NCBI GenBank assembly: GCA_958295485.1
Contig: OY282354.1
Coordinates: 3,186,042 to 3,250,041 of the forward strand
Direction of reading: 5' to 3'
Origin: an uncultured Gammaproteobacteria bacterium
GTDB lineage: Bacteria; Pseudomonadota; Gammaproteobacteria; Eutrophobiales; Eutrophobiaceae
DNA length: 64,000 bases
The notes beneath the pieces are model-generated. The model had not been told where the DNA came from and ran no database searches. It saw nothing but the letters and a program-made list of their open reading frames with translations. Shown here in pieces: positions 52,708 to 61,252 of the stretch. Position 1 is the first letter of the stretch. Every line of letters begins with the position of its first letter. Position numbers and translations under genes: made by a program.

Positions 52708-54645
52708 TTACCTGTTCGCCCGGTTATCAACCAAATCATCCACGACGGTCGGGTCGGCCAGGGTGCTGGTATCGCCCAGGTTGTCCAGTTCATTAGCCGC
52801 CACCTTGCGCAGGATGCGCCGCATGATTTTCCCGGAGCGGGTCTTGGGCAGGCCGGGCGCCCATTGAATAATATCCGGGCTGGCAATGGGACCGATTTCA
52901 TTTCGCACGTGGCTCACTAGTTCTTTACGCAGGTTATCAGAAGGCGCAACGTCTTTCATCAGGGTCACATAGGCATAGATCCCCTGCCCTTTGATAGCGT
53001 GCGGATAACCCACCACGGCTGCCTCAGCAACCGCATCATGCAATACCAGCGCGCTTTCGACTTCCGCGGTACCCATGCGGTGTCCGGAAACATTGATAAC
53101 GTCGTCAACGCGGCCGGTTATCCAATAATATCCATCTTCGTCCCTCCTGGCGCCGTCACCGGTGAAATACCTGCCGGGAAACGTCTTGAAATAGGTATCG
53201 ATAAAACGTTGATGATCACCGTACACGGTGCGCATCTGGCCGGGCCAGGACCTGTTCAAGCACAGCGCGCCCGCCGCCACCCCTGACAATTCATTGCCCT
53301 TGTCATCCACGATGCAGGGTTCCACGCCAAAACAGGGGCGGGTTGCAGAGCCCGGTTTCAAGGCCGTGGCGCCGGGCAAGGGAGAAATCAGTATGCCCCC
53401 GGTCTCGGTCTGCCACCAGGTATCGACTATCGGGCAACGCGCATTGCCGACCACGTGGTAATACCATTCCCAGGCCTCCGGGTTGATGGGTTCACCGACG
53501 GTACCGAGTATGCGCAAACTGCCGCGGTCGTGTTTTTTGACAAAATCGTCACCCTGGCCCATCAAGGCGCGCAGCGCGGTGGGGGCAGTATAAAAGATAT
53601 TGACCTGGTGTTTGTCCACCACCTGCCAGAACCTGCCCGCATCGGGATAGGTCGGGATACCTTCAAACATCAGGGTAGTGGCGCCGTTACACAAGGGGCC
53701 GTAAACGATATAGGAATGACCCGTTACCCAACCCACGTCGGCCGTGCACCAGTAGATATCGCCGTCATGGTAATCAAAAACGTATTTGTGGGTCATGGCG
53801 GTATAGAGCAGGTAACCACCCGTCGTATGCAGTACCCCCTTGGGTTTGCCGGTGGAGCCGGAGGTGTACAGGATGAACAACGGGTCTTCCGCATCCATTT
53901 CTTCCGGCGCGCATTCCGCCCCGGCATTTTCCATTGCCTCGTGGTACCAGACGTCCCGGTCGCTGTTCCAAGCAACGTCCGCGCCTGAGCGTTTTACGAC
54001 AATGACGGTGTGCACGTTCGGACATTGCTCCAGGGCCTTGTCGGTATTCGCCTTCAACGGCGTGTTGCGGCCACCGCGGATGGTTTCATCAGCCGTGATG
54101 ACCACCTGGCAATCAGAATCCAATATGCGATCTTTCAGCGCTTCCGGTGAAAATCCACCGAACACGACCGAGTGGACTGCGCCGATTCGAGTACAGGCCA
54201 GCATGGCAACGGTCGCTTCGGGCAGCATGGGCATATAGATGGAAACGCGGTCTCCTTTTTTGACGCCTCTCGATTTCAGGACGTTGGAGAATTGACAAAC
54301 CTCCCGGTGTAGCGCCTTGTAGGTGATTTTTTTATCGAGAGCGGGATCATCGCCTTCCCAGATGATGGCGATGTCATCACCACGGTTATCCAGGTGCCGG
54401 TCCAGACAGTTGAAAGACACATTCAGTTTCGCGCCGGGGAACCACTTGATATCGACTGTCTTATAATCCCATTCCTGGACCTTATCCCATTTTTTGAACC
54501 AACTGACGAATTGCCCGGCCTGTTCCCCCCAGAATGCATCCGGCTCATTGATTGAACGCGCGTACATATCCCGATATTGTTCACCTGTTATATGCGCGGA
54601 AACAGCCATTGCTGCCGGCGCCGGGTAGAGTTTTACCTCAGACAT
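52708..54645 (-). CDS. acs: Acetyl-CoA synthetase
   Basis: Makes acetyl-CoA from acetate, ATP and CoA. Seen: [20 protein letters not shown] (adenylation P-loop), [47 protein letters not shown] and the acetylatable lysine region [14 protein letters not shown]; 645 residues, full length. It lies about 110 bp upstream of phaE on the same strand, so acetate could feed polyester synthesis, though a shared transcript is not shown. Confidence 0.96.
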   Translation of the reverse strand: MSEVKLYPAPAAMAVSAHITGEQYRDMYARSINEPDAFWGEQAGQFVSWFKKWDKVQEWDYKTVDIKWFPGAKLNVSFNCLDRHLDNRGDDIAIIWEGDDPALDKKITYKALHREVCQFSNVLKSRGVKKGDRVSIYMPMLPEATVAMLACTRIGAVHSVVFGGFSPEALKDRILDSDCQVVITADETIRGGRNTPLKANTDKALEQCPNVHTVIVVKRSGADVAWNSDRDVWYHEAMENAGAECAPEEMDAEDPLFILYTSGSTGKPKGVLHTTGGYLLYTAMTHKYVFDYHDGDIYWCTADVGWVTGHSYIVYGPLCNGATTLMFEGIPTYPDAGRFWQVVDKHQVNIFYTAPTALRALMGQGDDFVKKHDRGSLRILGTVGEPINPEAWEWYYHVVGNARCPIVDTWWQTETGGILISPLPGATALKPGSATRPCFGVEPCIVDDKGNELSGVAAGALCLNRSWPGQMRTVYGDHQRFIDTYFKTFPGRYFTGDGARRDEDGYYWITGRVDDVINVSGHRMGTAEVESALVLHDAVAEAAVVGYPHAIKGQGIYAYVTLMKDVAPSDNLRKELVSHVRNEIGPIASPDIIQWAPGLPKTRSGKIMRRILRKVAANELDNLGDTSTLADPTVVDDLVDNRANR

Positions 54646-54935
54646 GGAAATATCTCCTTACAAAATATGATTATTGGATACCCTGAACAAGTCCATTGTA
54701 CGGGACAGGCCCTGGATTTGTCAGTATGGGAAAATAAGAGCGATTTTGTCATATGATTCATTGAGTTCAACATCTTTTAAATCATCTGATCATATCAGGG
54801 CGCTACATTAGTGCGCTATTTTGAAGCAGGTGTGCTATAGTATTGTTGTGGTTTGCTGTGGAATCCATGACAGGGACTAACGTGGCCATTCGACGGTGGG
54901 CCCGTAATTAATAACAACCGTAGGAGGGAAAGACA

Positions 54936-55262
54936 ATGTCAAATAAAATCGTCGTTGGGTTGGTCGTCCTGGCAGCGGTAATCGAGGGCTTGGCCCCTGG
55001 TTCAGTTCCGAATAACCTTCTGCCGCTGGCGCTCGTTGTTCTTGGCTTGATCTATGCCGGAACCGCGATCGATGCCGAAGACGCCACCGCTTACCTGGTG
55101 GTCGTCCTTGCTGTCGGCGCTGCGGCGCATGCTGACGTATTAAACCATATCCACGTGATAGGTTCGTACCTTGACAGCATCGTTGATCAAGTCAGCGTTT
55201 CTCTCTATGCTGGAGTCATTACCGTTCTTGTGATGAGAACCTTGAACCGGCTTAAGGGCTGA
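54936..55262 (+). CDS. Small hydrophobic membrane protein, unknown function
   Basis: Not recognised. Seen: 108 residues with three or four hydrophobic segments (IVVGLVVLAAVIEGLAPG, LLPLALVVLGLIYAG, AYLVVVLAVGAAAHA, YAGVITVLVMRTLN). A strong GTAGGAGGG ribosome site precedes the ATG and a strong hairpin follows the stop, the look of a well-expressed single-gene unit. A TATAGT sequence near 54836 could be a -10 element. Confidence 0.75.
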   Translation: MSNKIVVGLVVLAAVIEGLAPGSVPNNLLPLALVVLGLIYAGTAIDAEDATAYLVVVLAVGAAAHADVLNHIHVIGSYLDSIVDQVSVSLYAGVITVLVMRTLNRLKG

Positions 55263-55307
55263 CGCATAGCGGATAAACGATCTTCCTGATTGTTTTATCC
55301 TGTTCTG

Positions 55308-55347
55308 ACCCGCCTCAAGAGCGTGAGAGTGCGCTCTTGGGGCGGGT
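55308..55347 (+). terminator. 16-bp hairpin after the small membrane protein gene
   Basis: Seen: ACCCGCCTCAAGAGCG and CGCTCTTGGGGCGGGT pair over 16 positions with one G-U type pair and an 8-base loop. Only a weak T content follows (atcattg), so it is either a weak intrinsic terminator or a transcript-stabilising 3' end shared with the convergent ispG. Confidence 0.65.
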
Positions 55348-55429
55348 ATCATTGAGTAAAACCGGCCATTCGCCGGATTGTCTTTATTTGACAGGTTGGA
55401 ATGGCGGATAAGCGCTACTTGCCAATACT

Positions 55430-56656
55430 TTATCTTCCAAAACGGTTCTCGATATAGTCATCTACAATCTGCCGAAACTCCGCAGCGATATTATCACCCC
55501 GTAAAGTCACCACTTTTTTACCGTCAACGAACACCGGGGCGGAAGGCGCTTCACCGGTTCCGGGCAAACTGATGCCGATGTCGGCCTGTTTACTTTCTCC
55601 CGGGCCGTTCACCACGCAGCCCATTACCGCCAAATTCAATTCTTCAACCCCCGCATATTTATCACGCCAAATCGGCATCCGGGTCCTGATGTACGCCTGG
55701 ATATTGTCCGCCAACTCCTGAAATACGGTACTCGTGGTGCGGCCACAGCCCGGGCAGGCAGTGACCAGCGGGGTAAATGAGCGTAAGCCCATTGTTTGCA
55801 GAATTTCCTGGGCAACGATTACTTCATTAGCCCGGTCGCCACCAGGCTCAGGAGTTAAAGAAATACGAATCGTATCGCCTATTCCTTCTTGCAACAAAAC
55901 CCCCAGGGCCGTGCTGGATGCAACAATGCCCTTGGAGCCCATCCCGGCCTCCGTAAGACCGAGATGCAGGGCATAATCACAACGCCTGGCCAAATCCCGG
56001 TAAACCGAAATCAGTCTTTGCACTCCGCTTACCTTGCACGACAATATGATCTTATCCCTGGACAACCCGATTTCTTCCGCCCTCTTTGCGCTGCTCAAGG
56101 CGGAAACGATCAAGGCTTCCTGCATGACGCTATCGGCGTCCAGGGGCTCTGCGCGTGCGGCATTCTCATCCATAAGCCGGGTAGCCAATTCCTGATCCAG
56201 GCTTCCCCAGTTCACGCCTATCCGGACCGGTTTGTCATATTCAATGGCCTTTTCTATCATCGTCGCAAACTGGCTGTCCTTCTTTCTGCCAAATCCCACA
56301 TTACCGGGATTTATCCTGTATTTAGCCAATGCCTCGGCGCAACCAGGAAATTTTGTCAGTAATTGATGACCGTTATAGTGAAAGTCGCCGATTAAAGGAA
56401 CACTGCAACCCAGCGCATCTAATTTTTCCCGCAGGGGCATCACCTGGCGCGCCGCATCTTCGTTATTAACGGTGATGCGAACCAATTCCGAGCCGGTGGC
56501 AGCCAGTTGCTGTACCTGCTTCGTCGTTGAAGCAACATCCGCTGTATCCGTATTCGTCATTGACTGCACGACTATGGGGGCGCCACCGCCGACCGTTACC
56601 GAATCAATATCCACCCCAACACTAGAACGCCTCTCTGAAAAACCCTGATTTATCAT
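55430..56656 (-). CDS. ispG: 4-hydroxy-3-methylbut-2-en-1-yl diphosphate synthase IspG (GcpE)
   Basis: Next-to-last step of the MEP isoprenoid pathway, a [4Fe-4S] enzyme. Seen: [15 protein letters not shown], the RIGVNWGSL substrate loop, the cluster cysteines in [11 protein letters not shown] and [17 protein letters not shown]; 408 residues. The length is that of the bacterial short form. It stands alone, without the pilF/rodZ/hisS genes often next to ispG in gammaproteobacteria. Confidence 0.96.
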   Translation of the reverse strand: MINQGFSERRSSVGVDIDSVTVGGGAPIVVQSMTNTDTADVASTTKQVQQLAATGSELVRITVNNEDAARQVMPLREKLDALGCSVPLIGDFHYNGHQLLTKFPGCAEALAKYRINPGNVGFGRKKDSQFATMIEKAIEYDKPVRIGVNWGSLDQELATRLMDENAARAEPLDADSVMQEALIVSALSSAKRAEEIGLSRDKIILSCKVSGVQRLISVYRDLARRCDYALHLGLTEAGMGSKGIVASSTALGVLLQEGIGDTIRISLTPEPGGDRANEVIVAQEILQTMGLRSFTPLVTACPGCGRTTSTVFQELADNIQAYIRTRMPIWRDKYAGVEELNLAVMGCVVNGPGESKQADIGISLPGTGEAPSAPVFVDGKKVVTLRGDNIAAEFRQIVDDYIENRFGR

Positions 56657-56740
56657 ACCGCCTCTTTAACCCTATCCAGTTAAACCGCCACCAGTCTAAC
56701 GACAAGCCAAAATCCAGTCAAATATCCCTCGATACAGGCA

Positions 56741-56812
56741 GGAGTTCCCGCTGTTCGTTGAAAGTGGGTTTGGGGGCTGTTTTGGAGTGACTAACGCCAG
56801 GGATGAGCGTGG
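56741..56812. repeat. Truncated copy of the dispersed palindromic element (copy J)
   Basis: Seen: GTTCCCGCTGTTCGTTGAAA, GTGGGTTTGGGGGCTGTTTT, then ggagtgactaacgccaggga as in the long form, broken off about 10 bp before the end of the ATPase gene. The element therefore marks the edge of the defence island. Confidence 0.8.
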
Positions 56813-56821
56813 TCTGTTGAA

Positions 56822-59140
56822 TTACGCTGGTTGTTGCATCGGGTGCATGTGTGTTTTCCCGCAGCCGCATTCCAAGTAGCTGCCGGATTTCTTCTTTCCG
56901 GGCAGACTGCCGCAGTGTGGGCAAATCAACGTGTCAGCAAGCTTCAGCGCAAGCTCGGCCATTTCCCTTATATCCTGGTCACTCAGTTCCCCCGCCAATT
57001 GGTTGAAATGGCAACCAACCAGATTACGCACCTGGAGCGCTTGACCCAGTTTCTCGTAGATTGGGGCCAACTTTGTTTCTGTTGGTTCGCCATTCTTCCG
57101 TTCCACCTTCAACGCTTGCTTTAATACTTTATTGGGTGCATCCTTGAGTTCACCGAAAGTGAAGCGCATCTCGGGTTTATGAGGAACCCGGCAGCGATAA
57201 GTATGACTGATAAATTCAAGCAGGTTTTCGAATAGCTGTCCCGCCAGGGGAACGATAACATCACGGCGAAAATCGTCTTCCTCTAATTGTTGCCGCAGTT
57301 CCTCTACGTAAACAAGGGTTTCTCCCGTCCTGATGCCTTGGTCGAAATTCCATGGTTTTAATTCCAGCTGTTGAACTCGGGCCGATTGATTGTATGCATA
57401 ACGGAACCGGTCTCGAAGCGGACGGTAATGGGTGGTGATAATAATTTGCGCAAAGTCGTCAGCTGCTTCAAGCAGCATATCCAGTGTACGGTTAAGGTGT
57501 TGTTGATCTGCGGAGCCTAAAACATCATCCAGCACGACGACGGTTCTCCCCGTACTGCTGCGCTTGGCCAGCGCCAGAAAGATGCACAGTCCAAGGGTGT
57601 CAAGATGAGATTCACTATAATAAGGTTGAGGCTGAATATCCTGCCGTTCACCGAACGCAACCTCATAGATCAGCGAACCACGCTGGTGTTCATCCAGTTT
57701 CAGTTTCAGTTGGCCGATATTTTCCTGTGGATGGATTTTTTGGTATAACGTATCCACTTCCTGCGCTATATTGAGCAATATACCCTCTACATAAGCCTTG
57801 CGTTTAGCTTCGAATATTTCGACGGCCAGGCCCAGTTTTTTTTGTAACGCCTCCGCCTTTTTAGCCTCGGCAGATTTTTCATCCAATCTCTGAACCGACT
57901 GCTTGATGCCGGTCAATGTATGGTATTGCTTTCGAGTGTTCTCCAGTTGTATTTTCAGGCTGTCAAGACGCTCTGTCAGTTCGTTGTGCAAAGTCAGCGC
58001 TACCTGCACCGCTTGTTCTCGTTTAGCGCCTCTGAGATTTTCAATGGACTCCAGTTGTGGGAAATCCCGGGCAAAGTGTAATTGCGCGGCTCCTGCATGT
58101 TCAAGCAGATCTTCCTCAGCTTCTTTCAATACGCGCTGTTCGGCTTGCTGGTTTTTTTGCGCTCTCAACCTTGAAGCGTTTGCCTGCTTAAGACTGTCCA
58201 TTCTCTCTATGCGCCGGTCAAGCCGTCGTATCAGATTATCGGGGTCTATTTCCGTCTGTTCGCAGACAGGACACAACGTGTCGGGAGTTTTATCAAGGTA
58301 AGTCTTGGCATCCAGCAGCAGGGTTACCAGCTGAGCATTGTTTTGGGCATCATCGGCTTCAAGCGTTGTTAATCGCTCTTCTGCCAGTTTCAAGTCGGCT
58401 TCGGCCTGGTTAATCTGGCCCTTCGCCCGTGTATGCTTTTGGACACTCGACACCAAATTCTCTACCTGTTTGACCCCGTTCTTCAGGTTCGACAGTTTTT
58501 TCTCCAGTGTATCGATCGGTGTGTTTGCCTGGCTCCTGGCCCAGGCCTCCGCGCCTTGATTTTTCTCCAGCCCCGGACTGCCTTCGGCCTCCCATAGACC
58601 TTGTAGCGACTCCAAGGCTTGAGCATTGCCCTTGCTTGCTGATTCAAACTCATTCCTCATTTCTTTGTAGGCCTGACGCAAAGATGCCTCGGAGGCCGCG
58701 ACTTGGGAAATATCAAGAAACCCGGCAACTTCTTTATACCGTTGCGCCTGGTCGGCATCAATCAAGGCTTGCAGCGATTTACGACGCAGTACTTTTATGT
58801 CCGGTCTGTCAGACGTATTGCAGGGCTTAAACCCCTTCGCGTTCAGCGTTGCCTTATAGATTTGGCTGCCAAACTCCAGGTCTATGTTTACATCGGCTAA
58901 TGACTTTCCAATAGTTGGGATATAGGTTTCTTTACGCTTGCCTTGGCCCAGTTTCCAGTTATCCAGAAAAGTTGTGGAACCATTCCCCACACATTCTATT
59001 GCATCGACAATGGTGGATTTCCCGGTACCGTTTTCACCGAAAATAAGCGCTACGGGTTTACCGACATCAAACGATAAATCCAGGGGCTGGGTAGCGCCGC
59101 GAAAGCCTCGGACAACCAGACGTTTTATTCTGTCAGTCAT
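56822..59140 (-). CDS. Rad50/SMC-like AAA ATPase with zinc hook and C-terminal zinc ribbon
   Basis: Seen, from ATG 59140: Walker A ALIFGENGTGKST (about 33-43); long coiled coil interrupted at C290-P-V-C293, a Rad50-type zinc-hook motif; signature-like YYSESHLDTLGLC (508-520); Walker B TVVVLDDVLGSAD (533-545); H-loop H571 (ITTHYRP); and a C-terminal ribbon with CPHC and CGCG. 772 residues. The start overlaps the AbiEii toxin gene by 8 bp, so the two proteins are probably made together. Such ATPases occur in defence modules as sensors or nuclease partners; no nuclease motif is visible here. An in-frame ATG at 59173 is less likely. Confidence 0.85.
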   Translation of the reverse strand: MTDRIKRLVVRGFRGATQPLDLSFDVGKPVALIFGENGTGKSTIVDAIECVGNGSTTFLDNWKLGQGKRKETYIPTIGKSLADVNIDLEFGSQIYKATLNAKGFKPCNTSDRPDIKVLRRKSLQALIDADQAQRYKEVAGFLDISQVAASEASLRQAYKEMRNEFESASKGNAQALESLQGLWEAEGSPGLEKNQGAEAWARSQANTPIDTLEKKLSNLKNGVKQVENLVSSVQKHTRAKGQINQAEADLKLAEERLTTLEADDAQNNAQLVTLLLDAKTYLDKTPDTLCPVCEQTEIDPDNLIRRLDRRIERMDSLKQANASRLRAQKNQQAEQRVLKEAEEDLLEHAGAAQLHFARDFPQLESIENLRGAKREQAVQVALTLHNELTERLDSLKIQLENTRKQYHTLTGIKQSVQRLDEKSAEAKKAEALQKKLGLAVEIFEAKRKAYVEGILLNIAQEVDTLYQKIHPQENIGQLKLKLDEHQRGSLIYEVAFGERQDIQPQPYYSESHLDTLGLCIFLALAKRSSTGRTVVVLDDVLGSADQQHLNRTLDMLLEAADDFAQIIITTHYRPLRDRFRYAYNQSARVQQLELKPWNFDQGIRTGETLVYVEELRQQLEEDDFRRDVIVPLAGQLFENLLEFISHTYRCRVPHKPEMRFTFGELKDAPNKVLKQALKVERKNGEPTETKLAPIYEKLGQALQVRNLVGCHFNQLAGELSDQDIREMAELALKLADTLICPHCGSLPGKKKSGSYLECGCGKTHMHPMQQPA

Positions 59141-60272
59141 CGTCTTCTCGCTGTCCTGTAGCGATATCCACAAGCAACGACCAGTCTTCCGGTTTCAGAC
59201 TGCCGGCATTTATTTGTCGTTGTAATTGCTCACGCTCGTTTTCGTTGATGAGACCTTTTTCAACCAATTCATCAGTTATTTTCCGCGCAAGCCCTGCTTG
59301 TGGTTCCGGCTTTTCTATTCGGTTTTTCATGCTTCTTTCTTGTTTTGTAATCTTGCCTCGATACGGATTGTCTTTAAACACCTGTGTCAGTTTCAGTACC
59401 GCTTCGTCACGCCGGTCTTTGTTCATCTTATCCAGATTAAGTCTCTTCCAGCGGACTGCCGGCAATTCTTTGGCATCGGGAAAGGGTAGCAGATCCCAAT
59501 CTGGTTCACCCTTCTTGAAACCAACAAGAAACGCCCTGTCCCGTTCCGTCAAGGCGCTTAAAATCTTTCCCGGCAAAGAGGTCTGTACGCCGCGCAGGCG
59601 TTCTAAACTTATCTCTGTCTTTGTCATTCCCATAAAATGGTTTTTATAAAGATCTTCTATATCACGGATGTTGGGATTCAGTATTTCGGATATCGGTTTA
59701 CCCTGGCTAATCAAATAAACCAGGAAAACATCAAGCGTTTCTTTGGTCAGTCCTTCTCCCTCCTCCAGGAATAACAAGGTATCGAATAAATCCCGCGGGT
59801 GCTGTCTTTGCAGGGCCGCGCAGAGTTTGCCTGCATATAATTCTGCTTTTGCAAGGCAGTTTATGCTCATGCCTCTCCCGAACTCCTGTTCCAGCGATGA
59901 ACATAAAGGCATTTCAACCGGCGGTAGCAAAGTCCCGCGGATCACATGATTAGGTTCTATTTTTATCGATGCGTTATCGTTATGCACTTGGGTATTACAG
60001 GTCTTCGGGTCAATGTCTACACTTGCCCCGGGCAAGGTTCTCTTAATCGCTGATTTAATGGTTTCCATATTCTCCCGGATATCCTGCAGCGCATCTTCGA
60101 AGCTATTAAGTGGTAAATATTGTAGATCAATGTCCACTGAGAGCCTGGGGCAATCCAAAAAAAAGAAATTGATGGCGGTGCCTCCCTTTAGAGCAAATAC
60201 CTCTGCTTGAGCAACTACAGGCAACACATCCAACAGTAAGCTTATCTGTTTTTGATATTCTCCCTTCATCAA
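59133..60272 (-). CDS. abiEii: AbiEii/AbiGii-type nucleotidyltransferase toxin
   Basis: AbiEii toxins are nucleotidyltransferase-fold proteins that act on RNA such as tRNA and abort phage infection. Seen: motif 1 ALKGGTAINFF, the catalytic acid pair SVDIDLQY, and KAELYAGKLCAALQRQHPRD with the conserved Lys/Asp pattern; then a long helical C-terminal part rich in charged residues. 379 residues. It overlaps the antitoxin gene by 4 bp and the ATPase gene by 8 bp, giving a tightly coupled three-gene operon. Confidence 0.9.
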   Translation of the reverse strand: MMKGEYQKQISLLLDVLPVVAQAEVFALKGGTAINFFFLDCPRLSVDIDLQYLPLNSFEDALQDIRENMETIKSAIKRTLPGASVDIDPKTCNTQVHNDNASIKIEPNHVIRGTLLPPVEMPLCSSLEQEFGRGMSINCLAKAELYAGKLCAALQRQHPRDLFDTLLFLEEGEGLTKETLDVFLVYLISQGKPISEILNPNIRDIEDLYKNHFMGMTKTEISLERLRGVQTSLPGKILSALTERDRAFLVGFKKGEPDWDLLPFPDAKELPAVRWKRLNLDKMNKDRRDEAVLKLTQVFKDNPYRGKITKQERSMKNRIEKPEPQAGLARKITDELVEKGLINENEREQLQRQINAGSLKPEDWSLLVDIATGQREDDD

Positions 60273-61048
60273 TTCGCCCAGTTTTCAGGGACCGTTATGT
60301 CGAATTCCGGGTGAATCAGCCCATTTTTCATAACACTGCGTTTACCTGCGCCGAGCTCGACAACCTCCAGGTTCAACTCGTTATACCATTTGTGACCGAC
60401 GGCGTCAGCCAGCGACAGGAACAACCGTTTGGCTTTTATCGACCTGCAAGCCTGGAGCATACTTTGCAGCAGTTGAATACGCAAAGCCGTCAGGCCTTCC
60501 ATCAATTGCCGCGCTTCCTCGAAATCCGCATATTTGGGCAACAGGTAGCAATACTCCAACATGGCGCGTTCGGGTGAACTGATCTTTACAGGGAACTCCC
60601 GGGGATGATGCCAGTCGACCAGACCTGCGAAGATCGGGGTGAATAGCGCGCTGGCATTGAGTACTCGCAGATTTCTGGCAAATGGTTGCCGGATGAACCA
60701 GGAGGGCAGTTTTTTATTTGAGTGGATACTCAATTGCAGAACCGGGCTGACCCCAACCGGCAAGTAGTGCGCGCGTCCTTGAAGCCCCAACGCTGTTCGG
60801 GCCGCAGGATAAACCATTAGCTCCTGCTGTCGTTGCAAGGCGTAGACAGACGCGGCCAGGGTAGGCTCCGTACCAACCCGTATCCAGGCTCCCCTGCCCA
60901 AGGGTTTCAACCAACCACTGTTTTTATAGCGTTGCAGCAGTTGAGGAGAAACTTGCCGTGAAGCAAGCCAGGCGCTGGTCATCGGCATACCAGCAGGACA
61001 TTCGGCAAGTATGTGGTTAATCCTGGTTGCCGGCGACTTATCACTCAT
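60269..61048 (-). CDS. abiEi: AbiEi-type antitoxin (type IV toxin-antitoxin)
   Basis: AbiEi blocks AbiEii activity without binding it and represses its own promoter through an N-terminal winged helix. Seen: N-terminal helical domain with MTSAWLASRQVSPQLLQRYK and GWLKPLGRGAWIRVG; middle with YPAARTALGLQGRAHYL and KISSPERAMLEYCYLLP; C-terminal MKNGLIHPEFDITVPENW, all typical. 259 residues from ATG 61048 (another ATG at 61066). Two palindromes lie 90-150 bp upstream. Confidence 0.9.
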   Translation of the reverse strand: MSDKSPATRINHILAECPAGMPMTSAWLASRQVSPQLLQRYKNSGWLKPLGRGAWIRVGTEPTLAASVYALQRQQELMVYPAARTALGLQGRAHYLPVGVSPVLQLSIHSNKKLPSWFIRQPFARNLRVLNASALFTPIFAGLVDWHHPREFPVKISSPERAMLEYCYLLPKYADFEEARQLMEGLTALRIQLLQSMLQACRSIKAKRLFLSLADAVGHKWYNELNLEVVELGAGKRSVMKNGLIHPEFDITVPENWAN

Positions 61049-61136
61049 TGTTCGGTCGAAGTCCACCTCAGTGCGCTTGATTGGTATGACACACAGTTAT
61101 TCGGTTTGAAAATTTAATTATAAATAAACAAATAGT

Positions 61137-61199
61137 GTATCTATAGATACGTTATGTATTTTGCCTGCCGTATATTTGAATAGCAATCAAAAAATATAC
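61137..61199. promoter_or_regulatory. Two palindromes upstream of abiEi, candidate operator sites
   Basis: Seen: a perfect 14-bp palindrome GTATCTATAGATAC (61137-61150) and an inverted repeat GTATATTT-N14-AAATATAC (61170-61199) in an AT-rich 200-bp interval. In the streptococcal system AbiEi binds two inverted repeats in the promoter; these are placed where such sites should be. The GGTTT/AAACC hairpin at 61218-61230 may mark the end of the helicase transcript. Confidence 0.55.
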
Positions 61200-61252
61200 A
61201 TTATGTTTATTAATTTATGGTTTTTTAAACCGAGAAAATACTTTGATGCGGG

